A DNA stretch of 64,000 nucleotides from Hyaloperonospora brassicae (Eukaryota; Oomycota; Peronosporomycetes; Peronosporales; Peronosporaceae): contig CANTFL010001216.1 in the NCBI GenBank assembly GCA_947650285.1, forward strand, positions 62,001-126,000, given 5' to 3'. Every line of letters starts with the position of its first letter. The stretch's first letter is position 1. Made by a program: the position numbers and the translations under genes. Shown piece by piece: positions 30,101-41,182 of the stretch. The notes beneath the pieces were generated by a model. It was given only the letters and a program-made list of their open reading frames with translations. It was not told where the DNA came from and ran no database searches.

Positions 30101-32796
30101 TTTCTCGACGTCCCGATTATGATCCTCGACGTGACATGGGTCATCAGCCAGGCATTGCTGAAGACGAGGACGACGACATTTGTTTATGCTGTGCTGAGCA
30201 GGGGCTCAATGCAATGATTTCGACACCTGAGCTGTCAATCCGGACTCAAATCGCTGAGTCATATGCGAACGATTCATTCTACACGGGAATCATCAATTAT
30301 CTTCGACACCCTAGTGAGGGTTCACTCGCGAAGTTGACGAAACCAACGCGTGACAACATCAAGCGGTACGCGCTTGATGGTCCGCTGCTGACTTATACAA
30401 TGGACGTTTTCGACCCACCGCGCGTCGTCATCCCTGCTGATGACGACCTCCGCGCACGATTGGTGCATGAATTTCATGACACTCCAACTGGTGGTCATTT
30501 GGGTCGCGAGAAGACGTTCGCGGCCATCTCTCGTGTGTTTTTCTGGCCGCGTATGTACAAATACATCCAGAAATGGGTACGCTCTTGTGAAATATGCCAG
30601 CGTGTGAAGCCTGCGCCGTCTTCACAAGCTCCATTGCGTCCGCTTCCGATTGCCACGGAAGCCTGGCGTTCGGTCAGCATGGATTTCATCTTTGGTCTCC
30701 CTCCGGACGAACAGAAACGCACGGGCGTATTGGTTTTTGTGGATCGATTTAGCAAAATGGTGCATTTTGCTCCAGTCTCCGCGCACGTTACGGCGGAGAC
30801 GACCGCGCAGATCTTCATCGATCTCATATTTCGACATCACGGCTTGCCTGAATCAATTGTTTCGGACCGCGACCCGCGCTTTACGTCAGCTTTTTGGGCA
30901 ACGTTGTTTCAACTATTGGGCACGCGACTGCTTATGTCTACGGCAGCCCATCCAGAGACGGATGGGCAAACGGAGCGCGTGAACAGAGTGCTTGAAGATG
31001 TACTACGCAGTTATGCGACATCGTTCCAGTCGTGGAGTTCGTTTCTCCCTCTCGCTGAATTTGCAATCAACAACGCAGTTCATGCGTCGACTGGGTTAAC
31101 GCCATTTTTCGTGAATAACGCGAGGCACCCTCGCGTTCCAGCGCTTCTTGCTCTTTCAGCTTCAGCACACCCAGTTTCTCAGCTTGGTGGGGGAGTATCT
31201 CCCGATGACACTACGCGAAACATTTTGATGATTGGTAATGTTGAAGACAAGGTTGCTGCCGATGCAACTCATACTGTTAATTTCGTGGCCAATGGCATAT
31301 CGAGTCCCGACGCGATGCATCCCATCGCGTCTCCCGTCGCTAATTTTGCTCCTAAAGAGTCCACTTCTCCTGTAAGTTCGGCTGCTGTGACCGAATTCCT
31401 ATTACTACGGCAAAGTATCACGCGTTTTGTACGCGATGCACTCCAAGAAGCAGTGGATAAACAAAAGGAGAACGCGGACAAGCGAGGTCGAAAGAACTTG
31501 CTGACGTTCAAAGAAGGTGACAGAGTCTTACTATCGACAAGCGGATTACCAGACACGTCAGTAACGAATTTGGGCGCTAATAAATTAGCGCCAAGATATA
31601 TTGGGCCCTTTCGGATTGTTGAAGTCCATGGAGACGCTTACACGCTAGACATACCTACCACTATGCGTTTGCACCCGACATTCTATGTCGGGCGCCTTAA
31701 GGCTTACCTGCCGGCGGATCTCCCTTTGGTCCTTCCTCACTCGTCTGTATCGGCTCAAAGTCCGACACCCCCTGCCGACGACGCTGACGACGACTGGGAC
31801 CAAGTCCTAGACGAGCGCGAGCAGACTCGTTCTGCTGGGGTCCACCGAACGCAGCAGTCTCGAGCTGTCGCAGACGCTCCACCAAGCCCTGCTGCTCCCG
31901 TCGGGTTCTCTCGGCAGCCTCTGTCGCAGCTGCTGCACGATCTCGAGCCCTCTCGGCCATCTCACGGGCATCCAGAAGGCCGTTCATCGCCTCTTCAGTG
32001 TCAGCACGAAGGAAACGAAGCTCGTCACTCGACGGCACAGGCGCCCGATTATGAGAATCGGCGCCCAACCCAAGAAGCCTTCCGTCGTGATGCTCCTCCT
32101 CCCTTGGTAGATGCATCGGGTGAGCGACGCTGGATTGTGGACCGTATCGTCGGTCATGAAGACCCCACGCCTCTTGCGCCGAGTAGTGGCTCGGCGCCAT
32201 CGAAGAGTCGTTCAGAAACGCATTACAAGGTCCGATGGTTGGGTTATTCACCAACGGAAGACACGTGGGAGCCTCGAAGTATGCTGGCTCACGATGTTCC
32301 TGACGTCGTTGAGGAGTACGAGACCAGTAAGAGGTCGGCGAACGCGACCGACGCTGCTGACTCCTTCCACGATCCCGCGAACCGTAACGTGCGTGAATTG
32401 GCGATCGACGACGATCTCCCGAGCGACTCCGACGTCTTCTACGAGGCTCGGGAGCATTTGGATACCTTGACGGTCGAGAGCGACTACGAGAACGACCTCG
32501 GTGGTCGTAAGACAAACGATCTCGACTACGTGAACGCCTCCATTGATCGACAGGGCGTTCCCTCATGTGACGCAACGCAGATACTTGGAGCTCTGAGAGG
32601 CTCCTCTCATAGCGTCCGATCCATGGTCGGATGTGCTGGGGCATTCCCCGTGCACACACCATGTCGTCCCATTCCTGCCGCATTGGTCGCGGTCTCTCCA
32701 TGTGACACCGTGGACACCCTTCACGGACATGGACGTAACACATGTGGAACCCATCACGAGTCAAATGACATATGCGTCGTCGTAAGTCGCCAATAG
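27163..32796 (+). CDS. GYP2 pol polyprotein: PR-RT-RNase H-INT-chromodomain
   Basis: Open frame 27043-32796 (1,917 codons); entry by frameshift at 27163. Domains: retropepsin with DSGAS (Asp at 27355-27357) and ILGIPW; an 11-residue repeat tract (27811-28200); a basic KRKRKRKK patch near 28345; RT with [22 protein letters not shown] and YFDD (29295-29306); RNase H ([22 protein letters not shown]); integrase with an HHCC finger ([11 protein letters not shown] ... CEIC) and DDE residues in [16 protein letters not shown] and [10 protein letters not shown]; a GPF/Y-like segment (YIGPFRI); chromodomain near 32125-32325 ([17 protein letters not shown]). All catalytic residues are visible. The last roughly 450 nt are odd for pol and lie opposite the antisense ORF, so the chain beyond the chromodomain may be a by-product. 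Confidence 0.94.
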   Translation, partial: RAVPVGAGRPTGSNGAPSTQVAARAPSPKVIHTHFNATTMRDDSRLIIISLIVAGVKRPLRALLDSGASNNFFRASCLSLLPSTITVREGPGDIVVKLADGQPQRVPRKTVVLPYTFDGFQSNDEFLVYEMNYAFDCILGIPWLSRYQPTIDWLSRSVKRRSGYDVSEVFTHLLVAPSDWPHVRVVNELATTRSQHRESDGPLCPVCSVTLIEPQHEAVEQRFPQTPTSVEQGLPIHNETVEQRFPQTQTSVEQGLPIHNEAVEQGFPHTRTSVEQGLPIHNEAVEQGFPHTRTSVEQGFPSSSEAVEQGLPHTHTTAEQRLPVVTEVVEQRLPHSSEAVDDELPPLIDENERAVDLNVNDVVETELPRLAGGGTSSSSDSDVPASSSGSRRKRKRKRKKGARRSPRRRNSRSSAVDDDTVLTESVCALEYVEGSSHRGRYVEVASPPCTVAEITSLLTLPWTDFLHDLKAGDIEQVCIISAAEAVSGEVLEARPQSAEPKSAREERFVAQSWEALRASGNPVYDIAREYADIFPENIPAELPADRGVRHEIDLVLGSKYCVTRQWPLPRDQVIAIDEFFEGRRKAGHVRESISPHSSPTFCVKKATGGWRIVHAFNKLNDATIPAQTPIPRKDMVLDTMSGSEIFSAIDLTDGFYQILMRDSDIPFTAVSTPSGMLWEWLVMPQGLKNAPATFNRMVTQVLRPLRDFAPSYFDDIFVHSRAEQQLSATEVHLRHLKQVFQVMRENKLYANLKKCVFCAPEVPVLGCYVSKEGVRADPEKVSSICSWPTPRNQTELRQWLGLANYLHKYTKNYAELIQPLSTLLKKDAVWSWKAEHHSAFNSVKKSLSEAPVLMLPDDSKPFHVVCDASNFAIGCALMQFDDEGRERVVSFQSRQMKPAERNYPVHDKDLLAMRYALIKFRVYLLGEKMFSVHTDHASLRTAVKTPHLSQRMARWLSYFSEYNFVVFYKPGKNNILADALSRRPDYDPRRDMGHQPGIAEDEDDDICLCCAEQGLNAMISTPELSIRTQIAESYANDSFYTGIINYLRHPSEGSLAKLTKPTRDNIKRYALDGPLLTYTMDVFDPPRVVIPADDDLRARLVHEFHDTPTGGHLGREKTFAAISRVFFWPRMYKYIQKWVRSCEICQRVKPAPSSQAPLRPLPIATEAWRSVSMDFIFGLPPDEQKRTGVLVFVDRFSKMVHFAPVSAHVTAETTAQIFIDLIFRHHGLPESIVSDRDPRFTSAFWATLFQLLGTRLLMSTAAHPETDGQTERVNRVLEDVLRSYATSFQSWSSFLPLAEFAINNAVHASTGLTPFFVNNARHPRVPALLALSASAHPVSQLGGGVSPDDTTRNILMIGNVEDKVAADATHTVNFVANGISSPDAMHPIASPVANFAPKESTSPVSSAAVTEFLLLRQSITRFVRDALQEAVDKQKENADKRGRKNLLTFKEGDRVLLSTSGLPDTSVTNLGANKLAPRYIGPFRIVEVHGDAYTLDIPTTMRLHPTFYVGRLKAYLPADLPLVLPHSSVSAQSPTPPADDADDDWDQVLDEREQTRSAGVHRTQQSRAVADAPPSPAAPVGFSRQPLSQLLHDLEPSRPSHGHPEGRSSPLQCQHEGNEARHSTAQAPDYENRRPTQEAFRRDAPPPLVDASGERRWIVDRIVGHEDPTPLAPSSGSAPSKSRSETHYKVRWLGYSPTEDTWEPRSMLAHDVPDVVEEYETSKRSANATDAADSFHDPANRNVRELAIDDDLPSDSDVFYEAREHLDTLTVESDYENDLGGRKTNDLDYVNASIDRQGVPSCDATQILGALRGSSHSVRSMVGCAGAFPVHTPCRPIPAALVAVSPCDTVDTLHGHGRNTCGTHHESNDICVVVSRQ
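27811..28200 (+). repeat. 33-bp minisatellite within GYP2 pol
   Basis: About 12 units of 33 bp (11 residues, core VEQGLP or VEQRFP), often paired into 66-bp higher-order units, between protease and RT. Several reading frames stay open across it on both strands because the repeat length is a multiple of three. Confidence 0.9.
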
Positions 32797-33133
32797 CGTG
32801 GTCGCCATGAGTACTTTCGCGTCCCTCGATCCAGGACGTGAAGGATGCCCCTTCACGTCGACTCGCGTTCCAGCGTCTGATGAAGGCACACCAAGATCGT
32901 TGCAGTGCGTCTTCAGTGTATGTGTGATTCGTTCCCTTGCCTCGAACGTTACGGTATCGTGTGAAGAGATTCTTCATGGTCTCAAGTGATTCAGGTTGGT
33001 GCGCGCCTTCAAGGCTGTACAAGCCCCACGGCTTCAAGTCGTCATCCATGGTCTGCGGTGCACGCTCTCTTCGAAGTGTCTGATGACCCCAACTGTCGTT
33101 TGGGGTCGAGTCGCGTGGGTGTTCAGGATTCAT
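31697..33133 (-). CDS. GYP2 antisense accessory ORF (Cys4, SR-rich, coiled coil), unknown function
   Basis: 478 residues on the strand opposite gag-pol, ATG at 33133, overlapping the pol 3' end for 1.1 kb while both frames stay open. It shares with the GYP1 antisense ORF LKPW (33-36), W81-x-A-F, REG (93-95, same 12-residue distance from the Trp) and four cysteines, 122, 132, 140 and 143 (C-x9-C-x7-C-x2-C). Residues about 205-290 are Arg/Ser-rich ([25 protein letters not shown]), as in nuclear RNA-binding proteins, and 360-425 form a predicted coiled coil ([20 protein letters not shown]). Architecture suggests a nuclear nucleic-acid-binding or regulatory protein; this is inference. Confidence 0.7.
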   Translation of the reverse strand: MNPEHPRDSTPNDSWGHQTLRRERAPQTMDDDLKPWGLYSLEGAHQPESLETMKNLFTRYRNVRGKGTNHTYTEDALQRSWCAFIRRWNASRREGASFTSWIEGRESTHGDHAIGDLRRRICHLTRDGFHMCYVHVREGCPRCHMERPRPMRQEWDDMVCARGMPQHIRPWIGRYERSLSELQVSALRHMRERPVDQWRRSRSRDRLSYDHRGRSRSRSRPSRYPNAPEPRRRRRSRSGDRRRSPIHARYGSRDRGRSQQRRSRSPTSYWSRTPQRRQEHREPAYFEAPTCLPLVNNPTIGPCNAFLNDSSMAPSHYSAQEAWGLHDRRYGPQSSVAHPMHLPREEEHHDGRLLGLGADSHNRAPVPSSDELRFLRADTEEAMNGLLDAREMAERARDRAAAATEAAERTRREQQGLVERLRQLETAAFGGPQQNESARARLGLGPSRRQRRRQGVSDFEPIQTSEEGPKGDPPAGKP

Positions 33134-33272
33134 GCTGCTCAGTTGTTTGTGGCTGAGCAGATTCGAAGACCAAGATGACGTGTCGTTGGAGTTCTCGTTG
33201 GGCTTTTCGTTGGACTACTCGTTAAGAAGAAACTTTCTGTGTATGGCGCTTACGTCACGGTAAGCGCAACTT

Positions 33273-33286
33273 AAAGAGGGGGGTGA
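33273..33286 (+). other. GYP2 polypurine tract
   Basis: AAAGAGGGGGGTGA directly before the 3' LTR. Confidence 0.85.
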
Positions 33287-33606
33287 TGTAATGGGGCAAC
33301 CCATTATATTAAGTAGTCATAGTTTTATTACATAATTACATACATTAAGTGTAGGCAGTATCCGGATAGCGGATACTGCGCGTCTATTTATTATTGGTTT
33401 ATTATTGGGGTGCCAGACCCAATAATTAGCCAATAATAATTAGTTCTGTATTTGAGTGGTTCCCATGAGCTAGGGAACATATTCGCACTTACTGCGAATT
33501 ATAAAAACACAAAAATACAAACAGAGTTAAATTTACCTTATAAATCACAGCGCTTCCTCAGCTTAATTATTAGTGTAAGACGGTAACGGGCTCTCTCCCC
33601 GTTACA
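33287..33606 (+). repeat. GYP2 3' LTR
   Basis: 320 bp ending CCCCGTTACA, followed by TGACT (33607-33611), the second target copy. Confidence 0.94.
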
Positions 33607-34574
33607 TGACTCAAGACCCGCACAGACCGGTGCTGTGCCAGCCTCTGCGGCAGACGATTCGTCGTCTGCTGCCCCTTCTTCGCCTGCAGCAACAGGTGCT
33701 GCAGGTGCACGCGGTACAACACCGCGTGCGCATGATGACCCCGACATTGAGGTCATCTATTCTGGTTAGTCAGACGTGTCTGAATCGGGCGATGTTCCAG
33801 AGGCGTCTCGCTCACCGGCGACGCCTCAGTATTCGCCAAGGCCACTGCCGAACGAACGGACTCGTGCGTTGCAACACAATCTGTTCGGCAGTGATGATGA
33901 AGGTGATCAGAGTAGTGAGGAGTATTACTCCTTACCACCACCGACTCGTGCTTCTTCGCACGAGCGTGATGACGATGGTATGAGCCGTCGTCAATCTGGG
34001 AGCCGTGGTACCGAAAAGGGTATTATTTCGAAGCGTGATGAGCCGAAGCCGTGGCGTTTGCCTGAACGGATCATCAATGGCTTGTCTCACGAGTTAAGCC
34101 AACAACATCGAATACCCCTATTCGATGCGACTGAGCTTCACGGCTTGGATCCCAGCGCGAAGAACTTTCGCGCTGAAGAAGAATTTTATCTCGATGTCTT
34201 CCTTTGATATCGATGGTACAACGGCAACTAAAAGCGTGACAAGGCCTCTCTTTTGGCTGCGTGGAACGCGTTCGTCCAAAACGTCAAGAATTTTGAACGA
34301 GAAGGGTGGCTCAAGAAACTTGAGGCGACACGCCTCAGGTTCGAAAGGCGAACGCCAACCGGTGCTAGGTACCGGTTGCACTGTTTATCGAGTGAGGCAG
34401 GCATTCCTTGCCTCACATGGGGAGACCCTTGTGCGAGTTGTGTTGACAACTCGCAGCGTGCACATAGGGATGTGTACTCCCTACGTTCGCCCTGGGGAAG
34501 GGTACACATCTCGAGTGAGATGCGTGACGCGATTGCAAACTTGCAATCCGTCTACAAGCGCCTAGGGCGCGTGT

Positions 34575-37500
34575 TTACCGATGGGCCACAGGGCCAATCG
34601 GATGGGTCTCGTCATACTGGTGGAGGAGACCTTCAACATCCATCAACAGCTGAGAGCGGAGCTCCCAGCTGTTCCAAGAAGGTGGATACCCCCGCCACTG
34701 GACGAGGTAGCTCGTCCTTGATCCTGAATCGTCACGGCGATTCAAGATACGCTCCACTAGAAAGCGTTGATCACCGTGAGCATCCACCAACGGATGTGGT
34801 GGAGGAGGAAAGACCTCCTCCAGATGATTCGGTTCACCATCTCGACCCTTACGAGATGGATCGCGCAATCGATGAATTGCGCGATGACTTGAAGCACGAG
34901 CGCGACCGGCGCTACGCTTTGACTGATACCGTGCGGAAGAACCGCAAGGATCACGAGGCTGATCGGGCGAGGGATCGCGCCGAATATGCTACAGCGCAGC
35001 TTCAGGTCGAGCGGGATGTCCGCTCCCTATTCGGCGAGCTGGCGACAGCTCGTGGGGAGATATCTCGGTTGAGTTCCGAGGTATCATATCTGCGCAACCA
35101 GACGGATCGTCTGGAGCGCGAACGCAAGAACTTGATGGATGTTCTTGAACGTGGGGGCTATTTTCATCGGAAGAAGAAGGCTCGTACTGACAGTACGACC
35201 TAAGCCTCCCCACGTAAAACGTAGGATGCGTGCGCATCCTACGTGGCAATTCGAGTGTGTATGCATTGCCCTTGCAATGCAACACTCGAAATGGCCCAAC
35301 GTATTTCGGCAGTAGTTTACTACTACCGACACTTGTGGATGCATGTCCAGGTAAGTTTACCGTAGACAGTAGTACTAGGTCGTTAACCTTAAATGAAAGA
35401 ACATTTGCTATTTTATTCTTGTCTGCGTTCCGTTTCTGACGGTCCACCGCGTTTGCGATGGAGTCCTGAACGAAACGAACTACCGCCTTTCGAGTCAGCA
35501 GGAAGTTCTCTGCTGACTCGTTGTTTTGTCTTTCAGTGCGCTTCGTGCGTTCAGCTAAGAGATTGCTCTCTTCTTCAGTGAGGTTGTATTCTTCCTCGCT
35601 GACATAATCGTTGGCGATGCTGAATATACCAGCATCGTCATCATCATCCGAGTCAGTAATAGCGTCGCCACTATTATTGAGATGATCTTCTTCATCAATG
35701 TCGACCTGATCGACATCGGCATCATACGTGACGACGTTAGCGTCGACACGTGATGAGCAAGAGCCAAAACGGTTTTTTCTCGAGTGAGTCCCTCCCCCCT
35801 TATCCAAGAGTCACACTCTGTAAGGGTGGGCACTCGTGGATGGCGTAGGCCATTCACGTAAAACGGTGTGTGCTGTGTGGAAGCATGCACCGAATTATTG
35901 ATGGCGAATTTCACCATGGGTAGGAATTCGCTCCAACTCGGAAACAAGTGGACATATCCTCGAAGAATCTCTTCGAGGACACGGTTCGCACGTTCCGTCT
36001 GACCATCTGTTTCTGGATGGTCAGAAGTGGACATCTTCAATCGTGTTCCAAGAGAACGGAACACGGTTTGCCAAAATGCCGCCGTGAGCCGAGGGCCACG
36101 GTCGGATACGAGTTCACGGGGTAACGCGTGGAGTCTAAAGACCGTGTCTAGAAAGACACGAGCACAACCTTGAGCCTTTATTGACTCAGGAACAGCAGCA
36201 AGATGGACCATCTTGCTGAATCGGTCAACAAACACAAGAATACCATTATTCTTGTGAGCGTCTTCGGGAAACCCGAAGACGAAGTCAATTGAAACGGACT
36301 GCCAGCACTCTGTCGGAACAGGCATAGGCTGCAATGGCGCACGGGGTGAAGGACTAGGCTTCACCCGTTGACAAACCTCGCAAGCACGTATGTACTTGCG
36401 GACAAACCGATACTGGCGTGGCCAGTAAAAGTCACGACTTACCGTGAGGTAAGTCTTTTCTCTACCACGATGGCCGCCTGTTGAGGCATCGTGACACTCA
36501 TACATGATGCGTAAACGCAAATCATGATGAGCGGGTACGACGACACGAGGCGTGTCGTCGGCAACAGCTGTATAGTACAGAAATCCGTTGCGTGTACTAT
36601 ACCGATCCGATGAGGATCGGTACAAAGCCGGTAAATCCCTCATGGATTTACTGGATGGATTCACCAGATGATCCATCAATCGCAGAAGATCCTTATCTTC
36701 CGCGTATGCCTTTCGTACGCCGTCAAGTAAACTTGACGACGGGACACTGACTGACAGTGTCGCAACAGTGGGCTTATCCTCACTGTTGAATAGTGCGACT
36801 GGCTCGAAATCGGGCCGGCGCGAAAGCGCATCAGCGACGACATCGAGCCGGCCTGGTTTATACTCCACGGAGAAGTTATACTCCGCGATGAAAGACAGCC
36901 ACCTCGCCATTCTTTGCGAGAGGTCTGGGCTGTTTACGGCCGTGCGTAGTGACGCATGGTCCGTATAGACAACAAACGGTCTATCTCCCAAGAGATAGAC
37001 GCGAACCTTAGCCAGTTCGTACTTCATGGCAAGGAGTTCCTTGTCGTGCACTGGGTAATTGCGCTCAGCTGGTTGCAGCTGACGCGATTGATAGCAGATG
37101 ACGTGCCCTGCGCCATCTGCATCAAATTTCATTTACACACAGCCGATCGCAAAATCGCTGGCGTCACAGACCACATGAAATGGTCTGTCCTGATCTGCAA
37201 TCGCCAAGATGGGCGACTGCATCAAGATCGGCGACTGCATCAAGCTCCGCTTGATACCTTCAAAGGAACGCTGGCACTCAGCGTTCCATGAGCACTTGAC
37301 ATTTTTCTTGAGTAAACAAGAAAGATGTACCGTCATTTCGGCGTAGTTGCGCGAGTACTTGCGCAAGTACGCCGCTAGTCCAAGGAACTTCCTTAGTCCC
37401 TTGACATCGACTGGCACTGGCCAGTCGGTGATCGCCTTGATCTTTTCGGGATCATGGCGTACGCCGTGTTTACCCACGATGCACCCAAGAAGTGGTATTT

Positions 37501-39501
37501 TGCTAGCCGCGAATATACACTTCTTGAGGTTTGCGTACAACTTATGCTTGCGCATAAGTTGAAAAACCTGACGAATTTGAGTTCGGTGGACTTCAACGTC
37601 CGTCTTTCCGTCCATATCCCGGCTATGGACGAACACATCGTCGAAGTAACTCGGTGCGAAGTCTCGCACCGGTCTCAACAGATTTGTAACACATCTGTTG
37701 AACGTTTCAGGGGCATTGCTCAGCCCCTGTGGCATCACTAGCTACTCCCACTGCATACCGCTGGGGGTGCTCACTGCTGTGTACGGGATGTCCCGTTCAC
37801 GCATGAGGATCTGATAGAATTCATCCATCAGATCCATGGACGAAAAGATAGTACTCTTTGACATACCATCTATGATCACGTCCTTCCTCGGTATCAATGT
37901 CTGAGCCGGTACCGTTGCAGCATTCAATTTGTTGAATGCGTGCACTATCCGCCATCCTCTTGTGGCCTCTCGCACACAGAAGGTCGGAGAGCTGTGAGGG
38001 GATGTCGATTTTCTCACATGGCCCGCTGATAAGCGATCGGCAAAGAACTTGTCGATCGCTATCACTTGTTCACGAGGCAGTGGCCACTGTTTCATGACAC
38101 AGTACTTCGAGCCCGGTTTGATCTCGATCTCGTGTCGAGTGCATTTGTCCTTAGGCAACTCGCAAGGTACGGATTCAGGGAATACGTCCTTGAATTCGAC
38201 CAAATCCTTATACATAAGATTTGCATGAAGTGACTCCCAGGATTGAGACGTGTATCGCTCAATCCGAGTCTTCTCATCGAGGACACTTTCGTCCATCGAT
38301 GAGCTGCTGAGAACCCGTTCGTTCTCAGCAAATACTGTGGCCGACCGAATATCGTCCACATACTCATCCTCTGTGACGAGTATTCAGATCTGCTCGACTT
38401 TACCACTACGCAGATCACGCAAGAACCGTTTCGGTTCTAGCGTTGGCAACTGAGTTATCTCCGAAGTTAACTTCGGAGGCACAATCAGATCAAGCGTATA
38501 AGCGCCTACACTTGATCCGTCATTGACCAAAACGTTCAACGTCTCGGTTTCTTCCTGGGAACTTGCTTCCACAGGTTGCTGAGGGCCTGATCCTTCAGCA
38601 AGTGACTCTTGAGGAATTCCTTCCTCAAGTACGTGGGGAATTATTCCCTCGACGTCTTCCGACTGTGGCTGTGCAACCACAGTCAGGCACCGATCCTCTA
38701 CGGTCGACTCTCCAGTCGACCTAGGATATCAATGTTGCCCTTTGAAGGCAACAGGTGTCTTACTTCTAAGACGCTTCCCGCTAGGCATGCACCCATGTCC
38801 CAGTCCACTCGACTTATTCGAGTGGTGGACCTTCGGCGCAGCCTGTACATCTGTACAGCCGCCGGGAGCTTGCTCCACAGTGTAGTGATCAACTACACTG
38901 TGATCTTGTGCAGTCGTGCTAACGACCGTACCGCAAGTGAGGCCATCGCACTCACTCGCAGAACATCCACACGCTTGTGGACGCTCCAAGATGTTCATCA
39001 GATGGCCATCTGATGAACAAGCGGCAGACATCTTCACGGATCGATGCTGCCAGCTCACCCTTGGCTCGTACCTTCTGAGTCAAGGTAATCCCAGGATGAC
39101 ATCAAATTTGTCATCCAGATCCAGTACGATGAAGTCATCATCGTACTGTTCGCCCTCTAACGTGTAGTGGATTCCTACTACACGTTTCTCAACGGTTATC
39201 GATGCGCCTGTTGCAAGGCGCACCGTCATCCTCGTGAGGGAATGTCGCGCTCAACGAACTTGAGCCTACGACCCTCTATTGACTGGCGTCGAACAAAGTT
39301 GTTCGACGCCCCACAGTCTACTAGGGCACGAAGCGACGAATCATTTGTCGCTTCCAACTTCAAGGTGATGAGCGAAACGTCATCACCAGGTGCAGAGACA
39401 CACAATGATTGTGTATCTGGAGCAACTTTCGTCAAGAGATTTGCAAATTCTCTTGAGGTTGCTGGATCAGTAGGGCGCTCCGCCCCTACTGACACCGACC
39501 A
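34575..39501 (-). pseudogene. GYP1-c pol: protease to chromodomain
   Basis: Same domain order as GYP1-b. Pieces: protease 39226-39630 and on to about 39060; linker 38384-38680; RT N-terminal part and core 37742-38359; RT/RNase H 37133-37738; RNase H and integrase 35555-37132; integrase tail 34989-35807; chromodomain 34575-34868 in the same frame as the tail but after a TAG at 34989-34991. Unlike GYP1-a and GYP1-b, the RT frame runs through [10 protein letters not shown] without the frameshift at that point. The TAG after the QWE codon (37742-37744) is shared by all three copies. A TGA replaces the protease flap Trp near 39083. Confidence 0.92.
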
Positions 39502-40639
39502 TTTTTGATGGTCCGTCACGCTGTTGCGGTTTCGCAACAGCGCTGGACCCACGCCCATTGCCCTTTCTGGCAAATGGACGACCATTTTGCTCAGTACTGT
39601 TTGGTACTGGGCGTGGAGGACCACACTCATATGCGTAGTGCCCTATCTTCTGACAGCGATTGCACCTCTGCAATCGCTTGTTGCTTGTAGAGCGAGGTCT
39701 CTCGCTCTCAACATAACAGAGGTCCATTGGTTCTGGACCTCCGATCTCTTGTCGTCTCGGTGGACGATAAGAGTTTGAGCTAGCATGAGCCTGTATCATG
39801 CTAAAGTCTTCCTGTTTCGCGGCTGATATCGCTTCTTCCAGCGTATTCAGCTCAAGGCGGAACAGGTGGCTCCTGACGGGCCCTTCTGCGAGCCCTTGCA
39901 TGAACACCATAATCAACGTGTGTTCATGTACTGGGTTTGCAGTTATACTACTCGCGAGGCGTCTTATATGTTTAGCGTAAGCGTGCACATCACGCTTACC
40001 CTGCTTGAGTTTTAGGAGCTCTGAACGAGCCCTGAACTCAGCCCGTGGCGGCTCAAACGTTTGTCTGAGCCGGGACTTGAAGTCATCTAGCAACCTAAAC
40101 ACATGTGGGTTGCTACTCTCGAGCCCCAGGGACCAAGTTTTGACACGCCCTGCCAAGTGAGTTTGAGCAAATGTGAGTTTCATTTGCTCATTGTCGACAC
40201 GACGTGCCCTTAAGGCTCTGTCGAGTTCGACAAACCACAGTAACAGGGAGTCTTCCGGGACTTCACTGTACTTGGAGATGTCAACTTTCATGACCTCGGA
40301 ACGACGCGAATGTGTCGTCCCGCCCACAGCAGCATGGAATTGCTGCTGTCTCAACAGCTCTGTCTGTTGAGCACCGAGTTCTCTCAACTGCTCGGCCTGT
40401 TGAGATCCTTGCTGGTGAAGCAAGGCTACTTTCTCCCTTTCGGCGACAAGTTCACTTTAAATGAAATTGGCTATAGCGGCATGTTGTTGGTCTCTGTCTA
40501 GAGACTCCAACATGGCGCTAATGGCGAACTCGCCTACGGTAGAACTCATTCGTTCTACCGCACTCCATTCGATGTCACTCAAATGGGTAAACCCTTCACG
40601 CGTGGCGTGAAAGGTCTCTTCATCGTCCAACATGTTCAT
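39467..40639 (-). pseudogene. GYP1-c gag with one internal TAA
   Basis: ATG at 40639. The N-terminal part ends at TAA 40457-40459, a CAA-to-TAA change private to this copy. The codon that is TAG in GYP1-a and GYP1-b is GAG here. The remainder (39467-40423) has capsid region and CCHC knuckle, with private changes around the knuckle (PRSTSNKRLQRC). Gag ends in TGA within the conserved hairpin (39468-39475/39484-39491); the five-A run is at 39502-39506. Confidence 0.88.
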
Positions 40640-40665
40640 GTTGGATGCTGTGGTCCTTGGAAGGG

Positions 40666-40681
40666 CTACAAAGTGCTACCA
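40666..40681 (-). other. GYP1-c primer-binding site
   Basis: Minus-strand TGGTAGCACTTTGTAG, two bases inside the 5' LTR. Confidence 0.8.
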
Positions 40682-40683
40682 GG

Positions 40684-41075
40684 TGTAAGGGGCACACCCT
40701 TGCGTGAACTTAACGCAAGGGTTTTGGTGCGCCCGACAGACGTACACGTGGCAAACGAGGAAGCGTAGATAAGGTAGAAGTAGAACTGTTATATTAATAT
40801 AATTAAGTCTTTAACCACTGTCTCTCTGTTTGACTTAACTTAATTATACTAATATAACTGAGTGTATGGTGACGTCTCGTCACCACTCATTGCGCGCGTC
40901 TTGCGGCGATTGGTGGGTTGATATCGTCAAGATATCAACCAATGAACAGACTCTTATGTCGACCCATCAATATCACCACTATTGGTGATATTGTTGAAAG
41001 AATATTCAACATAATATTCTTTATTGTCATTATCTTCTAAATGACAATTTCTATGTAACGGGCTGCCCCGTTACA
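40684..41075 (-). repeat. GYP1-c 5' LTR
   Basis: 392 bp, same chain of inverted repeats as the GYP1-b LTR. Followed by the target copy ACAAT at 41076-41080. Confidence 0.94.
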
Positions 41076-41080
41076 ACAAT
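41076..41080. repeat. Target-site duplication ACAAT, right copy, GYP1-c
   Basis: Matches 25242-25246. The same base position, inverted, is the GYP1-b insertion point at 15755-15759. Confidence 0.88.
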
Positions 41081-41182
41081 ACCAACCTGTCCAAAATATA
41101 ACCATGTGGCCTCCCACAGCAACGTCCAACATCAAGGTGGTATTCGACATTATCACGGGCTACACGATGTACACGACGTACG

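Larger units (their letters stand above)
25792..33606 (+). mobile_element. GYP2: intact-looking chromovirus nested in GYP1-c
   Basis: 7,815 bp with LTRs of 320 bp (25792-26111 and 33287-33606) that differ at about four positions by eye, a perfect 5-bp target duplication, primer-binding site 26114-26129, intact gag, a single open pol with all domains, an antisense ORF and a polypurine tract at 33273-33286. It appears recent and possibly autonomous. Confidence 0.96.
25773..35203 (+). pseudogene. GYP1-c antisense accessory ORF, split by GYP2
   Basis: The start codon and first codons (25773-25791, ATG TCT ATG CGA GGT GAC) are separated from the rest (33607-35203) by the GYP2 insertion. The distal part has stops at about 33768 (TAG), 34205-34207 (TGA) and about 34229 (TAA), then an open 316-codon stretch 34253-35203 with the four-cysteine motif and a longer coiled coil (ending KKKARTDSTT) than GYP1-b retains. 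The first roughly 300 bp after 33760 are only about two-thirds identical to GYP1-b, although the flanks are near-identical. Confidence 0.75.
25247..41075 (-). mobile_element. GYP1-c: defective chromovirus split by GYP2
   Basis: Minus-strand GYP1 copy with 3' LTR 25247-25639, an interrupted antisense ORF, pol 34575-39501, gag 39467-40639, primer-binding site 40666-40681 and 5' LTR 40684-41075, flanked by ACAAT on both sides. Taking out GYP2 and one target copy leaves about 8.0 kb, matching GYP1-b. It is the inverted twin of GYP1-b at the same insertion site beside pectin lyase. Confidence 0.95.
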
